DNA of 6,140 bases, taken from the NCBI GenBank assembly GCA_937928035.1, contig CALFWA010000089.1, positions 1-6,140 of the forward strand. Direction: 5' to 3'. Origin of the DNA: an uncultured Caldilinea sp. (lineage in GTDB: Bacteria; Chloroflexota; Anaerolineae; Caldilineales; Caldilineaceae). The notes under the pieces were generated by a model. It was not told the origin of the DNA. It saw nothing but the letters and a program-made list of their open reading frames with translations, and did no database searches. How positions within the stretch are numbered: position 1 is the stretch's first letter; each line of letters opens with the position of its first letter. The translations under genes were made by a program, and so were the position numbers. Positions 1-6,140 of the stretch are shown in pieces.

Positions 1-221
1 AGAAACGGCATGCCTGGATATTGTTCATGAATTTGATTGCGCCAATCGATCGCCTGCGCCGGAATCAAAGGGGCGTCGACCAGGATGATTCCCTCCTCCG
101 TGTAGATGAACCCTGGCGTGCATCCTCGGTAGTGGGTATTGATGAAGACGCCGGGCGCCAGCTCCTCGCGCTGCCCCAGTCCCGTCACCCCGATGCGAAC
201 TGCGCTTCGTCTGCGCGCCAT
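1..221 (-). CDS. Metallo-beta-lactamase-fold hydrolase, N-terminal part (runs off left edge)
   Basis: The minus strand is open from an ATG at 219-221 to the window edge, giving 73 residues that begin MARRRSAVRIGVTGLG. From about residue 21 the pattern LAPGVFINTHYRGCTPGF, then IYTEEGIILVDAPLIP, then a tryptophan-containing helix (AIDWRNQI), is the usual first beta-sheet layer of Zn-dependent MBL-fold hydrolases. In that fold a G-x-x-x-G-F turn and an 'EGIILVD' strand precede the metal-binding HxHxDH motif. That motif would lie just beyond the window, so metal binding and catalysis cannot be checked. The start is supported by AGGAAAG a few bases upstream and a well-formed promoter about 100 bp upstream. 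The basic first ten residues are not a signal peptide, so a cytoplasmic enzyme is likely. The gene is transcribed away from the PFK gene. The substrate cannot be inferred. Confidence 0.8.
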   Translation of the reverse strand, partial: MARRRSAVRIGVTGLGQREELAPGVFINTHYRGCTPGFIYTEEGIILVDAPLIPAQAIDWRNQIHEQYPGMPF

Positions 222-318
222 AGCAATCTTTCCTCGCACCTTTACCAGCCTGATACTGCGTCAGCCGCCCGGATCGTGCGTCCGTTTCGGCCTGTCTTCA
301 GTTCTAATCTAATTGCAA

Positions 319-347
319 AGTATAGCCGAAGAAATGAGTTTCGTCAA
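319..347 (-). promoter_or_regulatory. Sigma-70-type promoter for the MBL-fold gene
   Basis: Read on the minus strand, TTGACG (342-347) and TATACT (319-324) are separated by exactly 17 bp. Each hexamer differs from consensus at one position. Transcription would start near 312 and leave a 5' untranslated region of about 90 nt before the start codon at 219-221. A second perfect TTGACA lies a little upstream (362-367, minus strand) but has no good -10 at the right distance. This is the best-formed promoter in the window. Confidence 0.65.
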
Positions 348-520
348 AGCGTTCAAATTTATGTCAAGTAATGGTTCGACGCCATTATGATGAACTATGA
401 AGTTAATCTTGCGATAACCTGGGTGTGTTAAACTTCTTTAGAAGCACGGATGCGGGCGCCATGAGTGCAAATGTCCCGTCGTTTAGTGTAAGTATGACAC
501 GACCTTTGCACAGGGCGCTG

Positions 521-529
521 TGGTATACT
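521..529 (+). promoter_or_regulatory. Extended -10 promoter for the two-domain PFK gene
   Basis: TGGTATACT fits the extended -10 form TGnTATAAT with one mismatch. No good -35 hexamer lies 16-18 bp upstream: the bases at 501-506 are GACCTT. This is typical of promoters that rely on the extended -10. Transcription would start near 536, giving a leader of about 145 nt. The PPi-type PFK gene has the same TGnTATACT element. Confidence 0.5.
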
Positions 530-535
530 TAGAGA

Positions 536-681
536 TTGTGGGTCGTTCGGAAAATCTGGATGATGCGACCTCTTGTTCACAGCAGACGCTGAAAATAGGG
601 AATGGGATTTCACTCTTTGCATCTCATCTTCGCCCCTATTTTCGGACGACAACTCCAACAACACAGAAACGGTGAATGTTT
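536..681 (+). promoter_or_regulatory. Structured 5' leader of the two-domain PFK gene
   Basis: The predicted untranslated leader has two inverted repeats. GGTCG (541-545) faces CGACC (566-570), extendable by a wobble pair, with a loop of about 20 nt. GAAAATAGGG (591-600) faces CCCTATTTTC (634-643), a perfect 10-bp stem. It extends to 12 bp (589-600 with 634-645) through one G-U and one C-G pair and closes a 33-nt loop. No U-run follows the second stem, so it is not an intrinsic terminator. The structure ends about 25 nt before the Shine-Dalgarno. I recognise no known riboswitch class. It could be a protein-binding or stability element, or chance. Confidence 0.4.
671..675 (+). promoter_or_regulatory. 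Ribosome-binding site that decides the PFK start
   Basis: GGTGA at 671-675 sits 6 nt before the ATG at 682 but directly against the in-frame ATG at 676. The spacing therefore supports 682 as the start. The resulting N-terminus, MKRIGVMTSGGD, is the compact form usual for bacterial PFKs. Confidence 0.6.
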
Positions 682-2912
<2,231 letters not shown>

Positions 2913-2919
<7 letters not shown>

Positions 2920-2957
2920 ACGCAATGAGGGGTGAGCACAAAGAGAATTAAACACAA
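2913..2957 (+). repeat. Short direct repeat across the PFK stop codon
   Basis: GAATTAAACGCAA (2913-2925) recurs as GAATTAAACACAA (2945-2957), 12 of 13 bases identical with a 32-bp offset. The first copy contains the TAA stop of the PFK gene. This could be a small tandem duplication or chance in AT-rich sequence; no function is evident. Confidence 0.35.
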
Positions 2958-2994
2958 ATCAACGGGCCAAAAGTTTTTGTACACCGCTCTATTT

Positions 2995-3026
2995 TATAAA
3001 ATTGGAACGTCATTTATCGATTCCAA
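2995..3026 (+). promoter_or_regulatory. Possible gdhA promoter with overlapping dyad
   Basis: TATAAA (2995-3000) lies in the most AT-rich part of the 133-bp spacer, without a convincing -35 at normal distance. Immediately downstream, TTGGAA (3002-3007) and TTCCAA (3021-3026) form a dyad. As RNA it extends by two C-G/G-C pairs (3008-3009 with 3018-3019) past one bulged A to leave an 8-nt loop. A transcript from this -10 would start inside the dyad. That is where a repressor operator, or a 5'-end hairpin protecting the mRNA, could sit. Confidence 0.35.
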
Positions 3027-3052
3027 CATCATCGCAAAGAAGGAAAAAGATC

Positions 3053-4357
<1,305 letters not shown>

Positions 4358-4417
4358 AAAGGAAGACAATCTCCCAGGACGCTTCCCTCCTTAAAGATGG
4401 CGCCTAAGCAGCGTTGG

Positions 4418-4426
4418 TGCTATACT
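4418..4426 (+). promoter_or_regulatory. Extended -10 promoter for the PPi-type PFK gene
   Basis: TGCTATACT again has the TGnTATACT form, with no usable -35 hexamer at 16-18 bp (TGGCGC at 4398-4403). It lies 60 bp after the gdhA stop and predicts a start near 4433, so the leader would be about 165 nt. It suggests this PFK can be transcribed independently of gdhA. Confidence 0.5.
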
Positions 4427-4463
4427 AAAGGGTGAACTCTACCAAACCGTTTACAGACAGGAC

Positions 4464-4585
<122 letters not shown>

Positions 4586-4597
4586 GGAGAGAGTTCT

Positions 4598-5758
<1,161 letters not shown>

Positions 5759-5760
5759 TT

Positions 5761-5787
5761 CCAAGCGCGCGGTTGGCTGAGATTTTT
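5761..5787 (+). terminator. Weak candidate terminator after the PPi-type PFK
   Basis: Two bases after the stop codon, CCAA (5761-5764) can pair with TTGG (5773-5776) around a GC-only loop, and five T's follow at 5783-5787. The 4-bp stem is short and the T-run is displaced by 6 nt, so this would be inefficient. Confidence 0.25.
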
Positions 5788-6012
5788 GCGTGAAATCCAC
5801 CTTCCAGGGGCTTGATGATTTTTAACAAATACTCTGACGATCACGGCAAGTCATTTCAAGTGTGGCTCCCAACGACGCATGCCTGGCAGACCGCAAGATT
5901 TTGGATGAATTAATTGAGGAAGCCCAGCTCGTAGCTGCGTTCCAGATGACCAGAACCGTTTGTTAATTTCTATGAGCTCCCTGGATGGTGGACTGCAAAA
6001 AAGCGCTGCGAG

Positions 6013-6061
6013 GCCCGCTCCTTCGTCCGGAGGGGCGTCTGCAGCCGTCTGTGGAGAGACG
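6013..6061 (+). repeat. Two adjacent GC-rich hairpins upstream of the last gene
   Basis: GCCC-g-CTCC (6013-6021) pairs with GGAGGGGC (6029-6036) around a 7-nt loop, with one bulged G. CGTCT (6046-6050) pairs with AGACG (6057-6061) around GTGGAG. A second CGTCT at 6036-6040 could replace the first in pairing with AGACG, giving two alternative folds. No U-run follows on the plus strand. They could be part of the leader of the downstream gene. Confidence 0.35.
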
Positions 6062-6093
6062 ATGGGTCCTGATTTTAGGAAAGGAAACTCAAA

Positions 6094-6140
6094 ATGATTT
6101 ACGAGAGCGTATATGAACTCAGACAAGACTTGAAAGATGC
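6094..6140 (+). CDS. Start of an unidentified gene (runs off right edge)
   Basis: An ATG at 6094 is preceded by AAGGA (6081-6085) with an 8-nt gap, a good bacterial initiation signal. The frame stays open to the window edge for 15 codons, reading MIYESVYELRQDLKD. The residues are compatible with an amphipathic helix but are far too few to name a family. The codons are less GC-rich than in the three full genes, which is common for the first codons of a gene. It is a real start on ribosome-binding-site grounds only. Confidence 0.45.
   Translation, partial: MIYESVYELRQDLKD

Larger units (their letters stand above)
222..681. other. Divergent intergenic region, 460 bp, no gene
   Basis: This spacer separates the leftward MBL-fold gene from the rightward PFK gene. 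No open frame in it has a ribosome-binding site and plausible protein character. It holds the leftward promoter (319-347), the rightward extended -10 (521-529), a short palindrome CTTC-TTTA-GAAG (433-444), and GTCGT (478-482) facing ACGAC (499-503) just upstream of the rightward -10. The last pair sits where an operator could lie, but its 5-bp arms are too short to call. The stretch after 530 is treated separately as a transcribed leader. Confidence 0.6.
5759..6093. other. Intergenic spacer, 335 bp, no convincing gene
   Basis: No frame on either strand has a start, a ribosome-binding site and protein-like composition together. The first half is AT-rich. The second half (about 6000-6065) is GC-rich with two hairpins listed separately. 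A run of six A's (5998-6003 region) precedes AGCGCT. No promoter with two good hexamers is visible for the gene starting at 6094. Confidence 0.5.

Noticed and set aside
21..371. Plus-strand open frame of 116 codons
   Set aside because: It overlaps the minus-strand MBL-fold gene, whose translation is clearly protein-like, and it has no ribosome-binding site.
676..681. Upstream in-frame ATG for the PFK gene
   Set aside because: GGTGA abuts this ATG directly, whereas it is well spaced for the ATG at 682.
3002..3052. 17-residue N-terminal extension of glutamate dehydrogenase
   Set aside because: The extension lies in the AT-rich promoter and dyad region. AGGA at 3041-3044 serves the ATG at 3053.
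4358..4417. Terminator after gdhA using GGAAG (4361-4365) and CTTCC (4382-4386)
   Set aside because: The stem is only 5 bp with a 16-nt loop and no T-run follows.
5862..5966. Possible 34-residue GTG-started frame containing ILDELIEEAQLVAAF
   Set aside because: The segment looks helix-like, but there is no Shine-Dalgarno before the GTG and no recognisable family; it may be a remnant or chance.
5851..6126. Minus-strand open frame of 91 codons across the right-hand spacer
   Set aside because: There is no recognisable domain, its composition is mixed, and it runs antisense across a better-supported gene start and two hairpins.

Overview
This looks like a chromosomal segment of a moderately GC-rich bacterium. 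Gene bodies are GC-rich with many G/C-ending codons, and the spacers are noticeably more AT-rich. Every start that can be judged has a bacterial Shine-Dalgarno sequence, and there are no introns. The central enzyme types would fit Chloroflexota, for example a Caldilinea/Anaerolineae relative, but that placement is inference from protein character. There is no rRNA or tRNA here to confirm it.

Layout, left to right. (1) On the minus strand, running off the left edge, is the start of a metallo-beta-lactamase-fold hydrolase gene with a good promoter of its own. (2) A 460-bp divergent spacer follows, holding that promoter, an extended -10 promoter facing right, and a roughly 145-nt leader with a long inverted repeat. 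(3) The large plus-strand gene at 682-2919 encodes a 745-residue 6-phosphofructokinase made of two fused PFK units. The N-terminal unit keeps the catalytic residues and the C-terminal unit has lost them. Many signature stretches match animal and fungal PFK rather than E. coli PfkA. (4) A 133-bp spacer carries a dyad just downstream of a TATAAA box. (5) The next gene, at 3053-4357, is a glutamate dehydrogenase (gdhA). (6) A 240-bp spacer has a second extended -10 promoter and a leader rich in potential stems. (7) The gene at 4598-5758 is a second, single-unit PFK whose GGDDT and PKTMDND motifs mark it as the pyrophosphate-using type. (8) A 335-bp spacer without a convincing gene contains two GC-rich hairpins. 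(9) The first 15 codons of another plus-strand gene run off the right edge.

Taken together, the window is a small carbon/nitrogen node. Two non-equivalent enzymes phosphorylate fructose 6-phosphate: one ATP-type with a eukaryote-like allosteric architecture, and one PPi-type that is probably reversible. They flank an enzyme joining 2-oxoglutarate to glutamate. The three full genes point the same way, but each has its own spacer with promoter-like or leader-like signals, so separate control is more likely than one tight operon.

The most notable observation is the eukaryotic-type two-domain PFK in a bacterial setting. Its dead C-terminal half still has most of the residues that form the fructose-2,6-bisphosphate pocket in eukaryotic enzymes.
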